From: an uncultured Clostridia bacterium
Lineage (GTDB): Bacteria > Bacillota > Clostridia > TANB77 > CAG-508
DNA: 42,815 nt
Direction of reading: 5' to 3'
NCBI GenBank assembly: GCA_934141605.1
Contig: CAKPCL010000009.1
Coordinates: 1 to 42,815 of the forward strand
The notes under the pieces are model-generated. The model saw only the letters and a list, made by a program, of their open reading frames with translations. It did not search any database and was not told the DNA's origin. Shown one piece after another: positions 31,222-40,377 of the stretch. A program made the position numbers and the translations under genes. Each line of letters starts with the position of its first letter. The stretch's first letter is position 1.

Positions 31222-33384
31222 ATGAAAATCATAAAAAGAGATGGATCAATAGTAGACTACAATCCAGAAAAAATAAGAATAGCAATAAAAAAAGCTAATA
31301 ACGAAGTATCAAAAAAAGAAAAAGCAACAGAAACAGAAATTGAAGAAATAATAAGCTATATTGAAGACTTAAAAAAATCAAGAATATTAGTCGAAGACAT
31401 ACAAGACATAATAGAACAAAAATTAATGTCATTAGAAAAATACCAATTAGCAAAAACATATATCACATATAGATACACAAGAGCATTAGTAAGAAAAGCC
31501 AACACAACAGACCAATCAATAAAAGAACTAATAGAAGGCGAAAGCGAATACTGGAACAGCGAAAACTCAAACAAAAACGCCACTGTAGTAACAACCCAAA
31601 GAGACTACTTAGCAGGAATAACAAGCACAGACATAACTAGAAGATTTTTATTACCAGAAGACATAGTAAAAGCACATGATGAAGGAATAATACACTTCCA
31701 TGATGCAGACTATTTCGCCCAAAATGCACTAACAAACTGTGAACTTATAAACCTAGAAGACATGCTACAAAATGGAACAATAATGAACGGAGTAATGATA
31801 GAAAAACCACATAGATTTATAACAGCATGCACAATAGCAACACAAATAATATTAGCAGTAACATCATCAACATATGGAGGAGCAACAATATCATTAGCAC
31901 ACTTAGCACCATTTGTAAGAAGCAGTTATGAAAAATATTATAAAAAATATAGAAACAGAGGAATATCAGAAAAACAAAGCAAAGAATTTGCTAAACAAGA
32001 CACAAGAAAAGAAGTATCAGACGGTGTACAAACATTTAATTACCAAGTAAACTCTATGACAAACACAAATGGACAAGCACCATTTTTATCAGTATGTATG
32101 TACTTAGGAGAAACAGCTGAATACAAAGAAGAATTAGCAATGATAATAGAAGAATTCCTAGAACAAAGAATAGTAGGATTCAAAAATGAAAAAGGTGTTT
32201 ATATAACACCAGCATTTCCAAAATTGTTATATGTATTAGAAGAAGACAATATACACAAAGACAGCAAATATTGGTATTTAACAGAACTTGCAGCAAAATG
32301 TACAGCCAAAAGAATGGTACCAGACTACATATCAGAAAAGAAAATGAAAGAATTTAAAGTAGACAAAAATGGTCAAGGACAATGTTATCCATGTATGGGT
32401 TGTCGTTCATTTTTAACACCATATGTTGACCCAGAAACAAACAAACCAAAATATTATGGTAGATTTAATCAAGGTGTTGTAACAATAAACTTAGTAGATG
32501 TAGCATTATCATCTGGAAAAGATTTAGACAAATTCTGGAAAATATATGACGAAAGACTAGAATTATGCCATAGAGCTTTACAAGCTAGACATGAAAGATT
32601 AAGCAAAGTAACAAGTGATGTAGCACCAATATTATGGCAATACGGAGCATTTGCAAGACTACCAAAAGGAGCAAGCATACACCCATTATTACACGGTGGA
32701 TACTCAACAATATCACTTGGATATGCAGGTTTATATGAGTGCGTAAAATACATGACAGATAAAAGCCATACAGACAATGGAGAAGGAAAAGACTTTGCAG
32801 TAGAAGTTATGCAAAAATTAAATGATAAATGCAAAGAATGGAAAGAAAAAGAAGATATAGATTATAGTGTTTATGGAACACCAATCGAATCTACAACATA
32901 CAAATTTGCAAAATGCTTAAAAGAAAGATTTGGAGAAATCAAAGGAATAACAGACAGAGGATACATAACAAACTCATACCATGTACCAGTATTTGAAGAA
33001 ATAGACGCATTTTCTAAATTAAAACTAGAAAGTGAATTCCAAAGATTAAGCCCAGGTGGAGCTATATCATATGTAGAAACACCAAACTTACAAGACAACT
33101 TAGAAGTAGTTCTTCAAATAATTCAATTCATATATGACAACATTATGTATGCAGAATTAAACACAAAATCAGACTACTGCCAAAAATGCGGATTTGATGG
33201 CGAAATCTTAATAGACGAAAATCTAGAATGGTATTGTCCAAACTGTGGAAACAGAGACCATAACACATTAAATGTAGCAAGAAGAACTTGTGGATACATA
33301 GGAAGTAACTTCTGGAACAAAGGAAGAACACAAGAAATAAAAGAAAGAGTTTTACATATTGATAATAAGGATGATGTCCAATAG
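31222..33384 (+). CDS. nrdD: Anaerobic (class III) ribonucleoside-triphosphate reductase
   Basis: 720 aa glycyl-radical enzyme making dNTPs without oxygen. The N-terminal ATP-cone (~1-90) starts KIIKRDGSIVDYNPEKI; the catalytic barrel includes HFHDADYF, FLSVCMYLGE, GQCYPCMGCRS and PGGAISYVETPN. The zinc site is C653-x2-C656 and C672-x2-C675, and the radical glycine is G691 in RRTCGYIG. Start: ATG 31222 is 8 nt after GGGGAGG (31207-31213); ATG 31216 is only 2 nt away and the ATG at 31177 lies in the promoter region. The final codons and TAG stop come from a half copy of the GGGACGGTTCT repeat, so the natural C-terminus has been replaced by DVQ. Confidence 0.96.
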   Translation: MKIIKRDGSIVDYNPEKIRIAIKKANNEVSKKEKATETEIEEIISYIEDLKKSRILVEDIQDIIEQKLMSLEKYQLAKTYITYRYTRALVRKANTTDQSIKELIEGESEYWNSENSNKNATVVTTQRDYLAGITSTDITRRFLLPEDIVKAHDEGIIHFHDADYFAQNALTNCELINLEDMLQNGTIMNGVMIEKPHRFITACTIATQIILAVTSSTYGGATISLAHLAPFVRSSYEKYYKKYRNRGISEKQSKEFAKQDTRKEVSDGVQTFNYQVNSMTNTNGQAPFLSVCMYLGETAEYKEELAMIIEEFLEQRIVGFKNEKGVYITPAFPKLLYVLEEDNIHKDSKYWYLTELAAKCTAKRMVPDYISEKKMKEFKVDKNGQGQCYPCMGCRSFLTPYVDPETNKPKYYGRFNQGVVTINLVDVALSSGKDLDKFWKIYDERLELCHRALQARHERLSKVTSDVAPILWQYGAFARLPKGASIHPLLHGGYSTISLGYAGLYECVKYMTDKSHTDNGEGKDFAVEVMQKLNDKCKEWKEKEDIDYSVYGTPIESTTYKFAKCLKERFGEIKGITDRGYITNSYHVPVFEEIDAFSKLKLESEFQRLSPGGAISYVETPNLQDNLEVVLQIIQFIYDNIMYAELNTKSDYCQKCGFDGEILIDENLEWYCPNCGNRDHNTLNVARRTCGYIGSNFWNKGRTQEIKERVLHIDNKDDVQ

Positions 33385-33404
33385 GGACGGTTCTAAATGG
33401 ACAT
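33375..33404. repeat. Half copy of the GGGACGGTTCT repeat (copy 3)
   Basis: TGTCCAATAGGGACGGTTCT followed by AAATGGACAT equals one arm of the repeats at 3949 and 20213, nearly identical to the latter's left arm. The opposite arm is missing. It contains the nrdD stop codon (33382-33384). Confidence 0.85.
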
Positions 33405-33458
33405 TTAGATGGATAGGATTTTCTTTTAAAATATTAAAAGACAAGAGGATGATATAAA

Positions 33459-33953
33459 ATGGGATATAATAAAATTAGAAAAATGGATATTTCAGATGGA
33501 CCAGGAGTAAGAGTATCAATATTTATGCAAGGGTGTGCATTTAATTGTAAAAATTGCTTTAATCCAGAAACACATGATTTTAAAGGTGGAAAAGAATTTA
33601 CAGATGCGACAATAGATAGGATATTAGAGTTATCAAACAATGATAATATTGAAGGATTATCAATTTTAGGTGGTGAACCAATGCATCCTAGAAACATAGA
33701 AAATACTACAAAATTAGCTAAAGCATTTAAAGAAAAATTTCCTAACAAAAATATATGGGCATGGTCCGGTTTTAAATTTGATAAAGATTTAAAAGATAAA
33801 GAAGTTACTAAATATTTAGATGTTTTGGTTGATGGACAATATGTTGATGAATTGCATAATCCAACACTAAAATGGAAAGGTTCATCAAATCAAAGAGTTA
33901 TTGATGTTCAAAAAAGCTTAAAACAAAATCAAATTGTATTATTTGAGAATTAA
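33459..33953 (+). CDS. nrdG: Anaerobic ribonucleotide reductase activating protein
   Basis: 164 aa radical-SAM activase that generates the glycyl radical on NrdD. The 4Fe-4S motif is C26-x3-C30-x2-C33 (QGCAFNCKNCFNPE), preceded by DISDGPGVRVSIFMQG and followed by LSILGGEPMHP (SAM-binding GGE) and IWAWSGF. Length normal. Start ATG follows AGAGGATG. Separated from nrdD by 74 nt that include the half repeat, so the pair may still be co-transcribed. Confidence 0.96.
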   Translation: MGYNKIRKMDISDGPGVRVSIFMQGCAFNCKNCFNPETHDFKGGKEFTDATIDRILELSNNDNIEGLSILGGEPMHPRNIENTTKLAKAFKEKFPNKNIWAWSGFKFDKDLKDKEVTKYLDVLVDGQYVDELHNPTLKWKGSSNQRVIDVQKSLKQNQIVLFEN

Positions 33954-33979
33954 TGTGCCATAATAATATAGAAAATGAT

Positions 33980-34048
33980 ATTACAATTTACAGTATAAAA
34001 ATATTTATTATTAATTATAAATATTCCTTTTTAGAAGTAAATTGTAAT
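33980..34048. repeat. Inverted repeat in the mgtA-like leader
   Basis: ATTACAATTTAC (33980-33991) and GTAAATTGTAAT (34037-34048) are perfect 12-bp arms; AATATTTAT/ATAAATATT nest inside. It lies between nrdG and the Mg2+ ATPase. It could be a leader hairpin or a double operator. No M-box riboswitch sequence is recognisable. Confidence 0.55.
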
Positions 34049-34080
34049 TTTAATATTATATAAAAGGAATGTGATTGTTA

Positions 34081-36688
34081 ATGGCAAATACCAAAGAAGA
34101 TGTAGATATAAACAAAATGTATACTGGTGAAAGTAAAATAAGTAAAGACGAATTTATACAAAAATATAAAATAACAGAAAAAGGAATAACAAATGAAGAG
34201 GCAGGTGCTAAAATACAAAAGTTTGGACCAAATGAAATAAGACAGGCAAAACCAAAAAAATGGTATAATTATTTTTGGGAAAGTCTTGTAACACCATTTA
34301 ACTGTATATTAATTGGAATTGCACTTATATTAAGTTATACAGATGTAATTTTGGCAGAAACACCAAGTTATGCAAATATAATAGTAATAGTAATTTTAGT
34401 AATAGCAAGTACATTGCTAGATTTTTTCGAAGAATACAGGTCAAACAAAGCTGCTGAAAAATTAAAGAAAATGGTTGCAACAAAAACAACAGTTATAAGA
34501 GACGGCAAAAAGATAGATATTCCAATTAAAGATGTAGTAATTGGAGACACTGTTGTGCTATCAGCAGGAAGTATGATACCAGCAGATTTAAGAGTAATAG
34601 AAGCAAAAGACTTATATGTTGGGCAATCATCTTTAACAGGTGAATCAGATAGTGTAAAGAAAACAGTCGAATTAGAGGACAAAAAAGATGAAATAGATAA
34701 TATTTCAGATTTTGATAATATTTGTTTTATGGGAACAAATGTAATATCAGGTTCAGCAAAAGGTGTTGTTATAAAAACAGCAGATTCAACATATTTTGGG
34801 AAAATAGCACACACAATAACAGCTGGAAAAGATAAAACAGCATTTCAAAAAGGAATAGAAAATATAAGCAGATTATTGATAAAATTTATGTTATTTATGA
34901 TTCCTTTAGTATTTATAATAAATGTTGAAAAACACGAATTTGTAACAGCATTTACATTTGCAGTTGCAATAGCAATATGTATAACACCATTATTATTGCC
35001 AGTAATTTTATCATCAAGTTTATCAAAAGGTGCAATACGAATGTCAAAAAAGAAAACAATTGTAAAAAAACTTGATTCAATTCAAAACTTTGGAGCAATG
35101 AACATTTTATGTACAGACAAAACAGGTACATTAACTGAAGATAAAATTGTACTAGAAAGATATTTGGATATAAATGGTGATGAAGATATAAGAATTTTAA
35201 AACATGCATTTTTAAATTCTTATTTTCAAACAGGTTTAAAAGGAAGCATAGATGAAGCTGTAATAAAAAGAGCATCAGAAAATAATTTAATGGAGCTTAC
35301 AGAAAAATATAAAATAGTAGATGAGATTCCATTTGATTTTTCTCGTAGACGTTTATCAGTTATTGTAACAGATGGAGAAAAAAGGCAATTAATTACAAAA
35401 GGTGCAGTTGAAGAAATTTTAAGTATCTGTACAATGGTTGATTATAAAGGGCAAGTTAGTAAAATAACAAAGGAAATCAAAGACAATATCAAAAAAATCA
35501 GTAAACAATTAAACAAAGAAGGTTTAAGAGTTGTTGCTGTATGTCAAAAAAATGATATAGAAAACAAAGCAAATTTTGAAGTATCAGACGAGAAAAATAT
35601 GATATTACTTGGATTTATAGGCTTTTTAGACCCACCAAAAGAAAGTGCAAAAGAATCTATTAGAAAATTGAATAAAGCAGGAATAAGAGTTATAGTACTT
35701 ACAGGTGATAATGCTGATGTAACAAGGTCTGTGTGTGAAAAAGTAGGAATAAATTCAAAAAATATTGTTTTAGGAAGTCAAATTGAAAAACTTCCAGACA
35801 TGGGAGTAATACGTTTATTAAAGAAAACAAATATATTTGCAAAATTATCTCCAATACAAAAAGCTAGAATTGTAAGACTTTTAAAGCAAAATGGAAATGT
35901 AGTAGGTTATATGGGAGATGGAATAAATGATAGCCCATCATTAACAAATTCTGATGTAGGTGTATCAGTAGATACTGCGGTTGATATAGCAAAAGAGTCT
36001 GCAGATATCATTTTACTAGAAAAGGACTTAAATGTTTTATTAGATGGTGTAAAAGAGCGGAAGACGTACATTTGTAAATTTAATGAAATATATAAAAATG
36101 GCAACAAGTTTCAATTTTGGAGAGGTTGTATCTGTAATTATAGCAAGCATATTTTTACCATTTTTACCAGAAACACCAATTCAATTATTAGTTGAAGGGT
36201 TAATATATGACTTTGGACAAATGACATTACCTTTTGATAATGTTGACAAAGAACAGTTGGAAAAACCAAAGAAACTAGATATCAAAAGTTTAAAAAGATT
36301 TATGCTATTTATGGGACCTGTAAGTTCAGCATTTGATATTGTAGTATTTTTAACATTATGGTATATTTTTAAATTAAGAGATGTAGCACATTTTCAAACA
36401 ATATGGTTTACGTATAGTATAGTTTCTAATTTAGTTGGAATGCATATTATAAGAACAGCAAAGGTTCCGTTTGTACAAAGTAATGCACATAAATATGTGT
36501 ATGCATCATCAATTCTGTTGATATTAGTTGGTATTGTTGTGCCATTTACTGCATTAGGAAATGCTATTGGTTTGGTTCCAATTGGTGCAAAATATGTATT
36601 TATGATTTTTGTTGTTACATTTTTGTATTGTATTATTGCTTCTTTGGCAAAGAGAGTGTATATTAAGAAATATAAAGAGTGGATTTAA
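34081..36688 (+). pseudogene. mgtA: Mg2+-type P-type ATPase (MgtA-like), split by a frameshift
   Basis: Importer of the P3B class. The first frame (to 36195) holds T186-GES, phosphorylation site D346-KTGT, KGAVEEIL (nucleotide site) and G612-DGIND617. It loses register around 36070-36083 after DGVKERKTYI. From 36083 the next frame carries the expected continuation MKYIKMATSFNFGEVVSVIIASIF, then LIYDFGQMTLPFDNVD and the last helices, to TAA at 36688. Deleting one A in TGTAAATTTAATG restores one ~868-aa protein of normal MgtA length. As written, the product lacks the last four or so transmembrane helices. Start ATG 34081 has a 12-nt spacing from AAAAGGA; TTG 34075 (6 nt) is a reasonable alternative. 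Either a real mutation or an assembly indel. Confidence 0.87.
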
Positions 36689-36727
36689 TGAGACAAGTGG
36701 GACAGACCTAATTCGTCTCATTTTTTG
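36687..36727. terminator. Terminator between mgtA and the convergent secreted-protein gene
   Basis: AATGAGAC (36687-36694) pairs with GTCTCATT (36715-36722), followed by TTTTTT on the + strand. The 20-nt loop contains GTGGGACAGACC, reminiscent of the loop of the terminator at 41104 (GGGGGACAGGTC). Confidence 0.8.
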
Positions 36728-36732
36728 CATTT

Positions 36733-37113
36733 TTACGAAAAATATTTTTTGTTGTTTTCATAGACATTTGCAGTTGTAACAGTAGAAGATTTATCAGCAG
36801 TATAACCAATACCACCAGCAACTAAATTTTGAACAGTTCCACTTTCCATGGTGATTTGAGAAGATTCATAGTTGCCACCATTTCCACCACCAAAAACACT
36901 CACAGTATTTGGCACAATTTGATTTCCACCATTCCAAGTAATGGTTGTATTTCCATCAACTTCAGAAATAACAATAGGAGTACCATTTGCAAAAAATGCA
37001 CCTTGATTGTTGTTATAAGTGCTGTCATACGAAGGTGTTTCAGCAGCATAAGATGGAATGTTTATTAGTCCAAATGTTGTAATTAAAGCTAAAAAGCAAA
37101 ATAATTTTTTCAT
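36733..37113 (-). CDS. Small secreted glycine-rich, adhesin-like protein
   Basis: 126 aa. A clear signal peptide (KKLFCFLALITTFGLINIPSYAA, cleaved near residues 24-25). The mature part has VSVFGGGNGGNYESSQITMESGTVQNLVAGGIGYTADKSS, a short repetitive beta-strand pattern like the first coils of beta-helix surface proteins. Such proteins are usually longer, so this one may be truncated: it ends VYENNKKYFS right before a terminator. Start ATG follows AAAGGATG on the reverse strand. The divergent region to the MFS gene holds the dyad GCATATAAGATATGC (37133-37147). Function unknown; surface or secreted. Confidence 0.6.
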   Translation of the reverse strand: MKKLFCFLALITTFGLINIPSYAAETPSYDSTYNNNQGAFFANGTPIVISEVDGNTTITWNGGNQIVPNTVSVFGGGNGGNYESSQITMESGTVQNLVAGGIGYTADKSSTVTTANVYENNKKYFS

Positions 37114-37264
37114 TTAATACATCCTTTCTTTGCATATAAGATATGCTTATAATATAATATGAAATAAGTCATATTTAGTTGATAATTGTATTTTTTTATG
37201 ATATATTACCAACAATAAAGAAATAGAAAAAATTTTATAAAAACTAAAGAGGATGGAGTAAAAA

Positions 37265-38410
37265 ATGAAAGAATATTTTTATAAAAAAGAATACAAATAC
37301 ATGTATATGAGCATATTTTTCTACAATTTTGCAAATGTATTAAGTGAAACATTTGGAACAGTTATGCTGTACAAAGCAGGACTACCTATTTGGTTTGTAT
37401 TATTAATTTATGGAATTAGATTCCTAATAACTGGACTAATATCACCATTTTTTATAACGATATCAAATAAAATTGGAATTGCAAAATGTATATTAATTTC
37501 AAATATATTTAGTATAATAAACTCATATTTCATGCTAAATAGTGAAAGCTTATATAGAAACATTATAGTATTTATATTTTCAATTGGACTTATGGGATTA
37601 TCAAATCCGTCATCAGATGCATTATCAAGTAGATATGTAGAAAATGAACATAGAGGCCGATTTAATAGTTTTTATAATATAAGTAAAATATTAGGAACTG
37701 TATTAGCAAGCTGCTTGGTGGCATGGGGAGTAATAAGTAATAATAATTTAGTATTATTTATATTTATAGTAATTTTCTTCTTATTACAATATATTTCTAT
37801 ATTAAAAATAGATTATAAACCAGAGAAAAAAGAAAATACATTTAAAGAAAGCATAAAATATTTGATAAATAGTAAAAGCAACTACAAAATTATTTATGCA
37901 TTAAGAACAAATCATATAATAGAAAGACTATTTGCACCATTGTATTTGTACATAGTTTTACAAGACTTTGCAGCATTTTCAACAATAATAATAGTTTCAT
38001 TATTATTTCAAATTATAACAATAACTTTAATTGGAAAATACGCAGACAAAAACTTAAGAAAAGCAAATAATTTCGTATCGGCTATAAGAGTTACAATAAC
38101 TGCAATATATTTATTTGCGAGAAATAAAATATTGATTTCAGCCAATAAAACTTTAAGTGATAATTTTGAAAAAGTATATGAAACATCAATTACAACATCA
38201 ATACAAAATATAATAAAAGACTCAAAAGAAGATAATGAATTATTATCAACAGCTGGGCAAATGAGCTTATGTTTTACTGAAGTTATTATTTTAGCGATTT
38301 TATCAATTGCAGCAAAATATATTGGAGCAAACATATTTTATATAATATTTGCATTGTCAATAGTTTCTACAATAGCAATAAACTTTTATACTAAAAAACA
38401 ACAAGAATAA
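37265..38410 (+). CDS. MFS transporter
   Basis: 381 aa, about 11-12 hydrophobic helices. The first half shows MFS features: NKIGIAKCILISNIFS after helix 2, and SNPSSDALSSRYVENEHRGRFNSFYNISKILGTVLAS spanning helices 4-5. GKYADKNLRKANNFV after helix 8 is the second-half equivalent. Between helix 10 and 11 is an insert (NKTLSDNFEKVYETSITTSIQNIIKDSKEDNE). Likely a drug or metabolite exporter; substrate unknown. Start ATG follows AGAGGATGGAG. It stands alone. Confidence 0.8.
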   Translation: MKEYFYKKEYKYMYMSIFFYNFANVLSETFGTVMLYKAGLPIWFVLLIYGIRFLITGLISPFFITISNKIGIAKCILISNIFSIINSYFMLNSESLYRNIIVFIFSIGLMGLSNPSSDALSSRYVENEHRGRFNSFYNISKILGTVLASCLVAWGVISNNNLVLFIFIVIFFLLQYISILKIDYKPEKKENTFKESIKYLINSKSNYKIIYALRTNHIIERLFAPLYLYIVLQDFAAFSTIIIVSLLFQIITITLIGKYADKNLRKANNFVSAIRVTITAIYLFARNKILISANKTLSDNFEKVYETSITTSIQNIIKDSKEDNELLSTAGQMSLCFTEVIILAILSIAAKYIGANIFYIIFALSIVSTIAINFYTKKQQE

Positions 38411-38427
38411 AAAATTTATAAAAAACT

Positions 38428-38459
38428 CTTGACTTTGAGCCAACTCCAAGTATTATATA
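38428..38459 (+). promoter_or_regulatory. MerR-type promoter with 19-bp spacer, no regulator gene present
   Basis: TTGACT (38429-38434), 19 nt, TATATA (38454-38459), with the imperfect dyad CTTGACTTTGAG/ACTCCAAG filling the spacer. This is the typical MerR-family operator-promoter. Nothing encoding MerR follows; only a short in-frame stretch YRRYFLEQYIEKIKKMKDNL (38487-38549) that may be a remnant of such a regulator's C-terminus. The promoter could now serve tag. Confidence 0.55.
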
Positions 38460-38565
38460 TAAAAAATGTGAAAATGTATTTTGAATACCGTAGATACTTT
38501 TTAGAACAATATATAGAAAAAATAAAGAAAATGAAAGATAATTTATAATAAAAAAGAGAGAAAAA

Positions 38566-39120
38566 ATGGAATATAAAGATAATAAAAATAGATGCAAGTG
38601 GTGCAATCCTAAAAATGACTTATACATACAATATCATGACGAAGAATGGGGACAACCTTCATATGAAGACAAATATTTATTTGAAATGTTAATACTAGAA
38701 TCATTTCAAGCGGGTTTGTCATGGGAATGTGTTTTGAATAAAAGAGAAGCATTTAGAAAAGCGTTTGATAATTTTGATATAGATAAAATATGCAATTATG
38801 ATGATAAAAAAATTCAAGAATTATTAAAAAATCCTGATATAATTAGAAATAAACTAAAAATAAATACTGCCATAAATAATAGCAAAATATTTAAAGAGAT
38901 ACAAAAAGAATATCAAACATTTTCTAATTATATATGGAATTTTACAGAAAATAAAGTTATATATGAAACAGATAAAACAAGTTCAGAATTATCAGATGAA
39001 ATTTCAAAAGATTTGAAAAAGCGTGGTATGAAATTTGTTGGGACAACAATTATTTATTCTTATTTGCAAGCAATTGGAGTAATATATTCACACGAAGAAG
39101 GATGTTTTTTGAAAAAATAA
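38566..39120 (+). CDS. tag: DNA-3-methyladenine glycosylase I
   Basis: 184 aa base-excision repair enzyme removing 3-methyladenine. Zinc-snap ligands C10, H24, H176 and C180 are all present (NRCKWC, YHDEEWG, SHEEGC). FEMLILESFQAGLSW holds the base-pocket glutamate, and KKRGMKFVGTTIIYSYLQAIG is the helix-hairpin-helix-like C-terminal block. Length normal. Start ATG follows AAAGAGAG, a weak site. Behind a MerR-type promoter and ahead of a hydrolase gene. Confidence 0.95.
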   Translation: MEYKDNKNRCKWCNPKNDLYIQYHDEEWGQPSYEDKYLFEMLILESFQAGLSWECVLNKREAFRKAFDNFDIDKICNYDDKKIQELLKNPDIIRNKLKINTAINNSKIFKEIQKEYQTFSNYIWNFTENKVIYETDKTSSELSDEISKDLKKRGMKFVGTTIIYSYLQAIGVIYSHEEGCFLKK

Positions 39121-39171
39121 TTGGGAATTAATTGTAAATGCAATTTAAACAAAGATTAAAAGGGGAGAAAG

Positions 39172-40167
39172 ATGAACAGAGTAAATAAATCAAAAAAAGT
39201 AATAAAAATTACAGCAATCATATTAGTAATATTAATAATTTTAGGTATAGCATTAACAGAAGGAATAGGAAACTACTTTGTAAATTATGCAATAGCAAGA
39301 AGTGGAGCAGGAGGAGATAGAAAAGTAAGCGAAGAAACAAAAATAGAAATACAAGGAGAAGACGAGCAAATAATAGAAAACAACAGAAAGACAGCAAAAG
39401 AAAGTGCACAAAAATGGAGTGGAGGAGCAATACAAAAGACGGTCGAAGTAAAGGCAAAAGATGGCATAACATTAAAAGGAACAGAGTATTTACAAGACCA
39501 ACAAACAAATAAATGGGCAATAATATTACATGGATACAGAGCAAGTACAGAAAGTGTATTGCCAATAGGAGAACAATTCTCAAAAAAAGGATATAATGTA
39601 TTAATCCCAAGTATGCGAGCATGTGGAGAAAGTGACGGAGAATACTTAGGAATGGGATGGTTAGAAAAAGACGATTTACAGAATTGGATTAATTTAATTA
39701 TAGAAGAAAATAAAAATGCAACAATTATATTACATGGTTCTTCAATGGGTGCTGCAACAGTATTAATGGCTTCCGGAGATGAACTACCTTCAAATGTAAA
39801 ATACATAATTGCAGACAGCGGATACACATCAGTTTGGGATATATTTGCATCAGAAGCAAAAGCAAGATTTAACTTACCAGAATTTCCAGTCTTGAATATG
39901 TTTGAGATAGTTGCAAAAAGAGAAGCAAAATATGACATAAAAGAAGCCTCTGCACTAGAACAAGTTAAAAAAAGTAAAACACCAATATTATTTATCCATG
40001 GAAGCAATGATGATTTTGTACCAGAATACATGTGCGAAAAATTATTTGATGCAGCAAGTTGCGAAAAAGAAAAATTAATTATAAATGGAGCAGGTCATAC
40101 CGACGGAAAATATAGAGAACCAGAAACATATTATAATAAAATATTTGAATGGGTGAATTTTAAATAG
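39172..40167 (+). CDS. Membrane-anchored alpha/beta hydrolase
   Basis: 331 aa. N-terminal helix (~9-30), then a soluble alpha/beta hydrolase: oxyanion region LHGYRAS, nucleophile S191 in HGSSMGAA, acid D280/D281 in HGSNDDFVP, and H309 in GAGHTDG. This is the BAAT/DUF-type single-domain serine hydrolase common in Bacillota; probable esterase or thioesterase of unknown substrate, facing outward. Start ATG follows AGGGGAG. No terminator in the usual sense follows, but a hairpin at 40191-40238 does. Confidence 0.88.
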   Translation: MNRVNKSKKVIKITAIILVILIILGIALTEGIGNYFVNYAIARSGAGGDRKVSEETKIEIQGEDEQIIENNRKTAKESAQKWSGGAIQKTVEVKAKDGITLKGTEYLQDQQTNKWAIILHGYRASTESVLPIGEQFSKKGYNVLIPSMRACGESDGEYLGMGWLEKDDLQNWINLIIEENKNATIILHGSSMGAATVLMASGDELPSNVKYIIADSGYTSVWDIFASEAKARFNLPEFPVLNMFEIVAKREAKYDIKEASALEQVKKSKTPILFIHGSNDDFVPEYMCEKLFDAASCEKEKLIINGAGHTDGKYREPETYYNKIFEWVNFK

Positions 40168-40190
40168 TAAGACAATATCTAGTTATAACA

Positions 40191-40238
40191 TTTGACAACC
40201 ATACCGATTTGGCATATGTCATGAGTATGAATGTCAAA
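40191..40238 (+). repeat. Hairpin after the hydrolase gene
   Basis: TTTGACA (40191-40197) and TGTCAAA (40232-40238), with inner CATAC/GTATG (40200-40204, 40225-40229). No T-run follows, so a terminator role is uncertain. Confidence 0.55.
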
Positions 40239-40254
40239 AAAATTTCTAAAAGAC

Positions 40255-40283
40255 TACACAAAATAAAAAAAATATGTTACAAT
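40255..40283 (+). promoter_or_regulatory. Promoter of yebC
   Basis: Extended -10 TGTTACAAT (40275-40283) with a weak TACACA 17 nt upstream. The ~90 nt leader is AT-rich with no clear riboswitch. Confidence 0.5.
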
Positions 40284-40377
40284 ATAAAAAGAATTTTTTA
40301 GAAAAAATGGGCAAAACCAACATATAGAGGCTTGAAAACCTTGAAAATACAATAAAAAACAAAGAGGAGGTAAGAGT

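Noticed and set aside
36083..36688. Separate small membrane protein of 201 aa.
   Set aside because: It is the C-terminal part of the MgtA-like ATPase in a shifted frame, with exact family continuity.
39285..40031. 248-codon open frame on the minus strand opposite the hydrolase.
   Set aside because: Shadow of a gene with a complete Ser-Asp-His triad.
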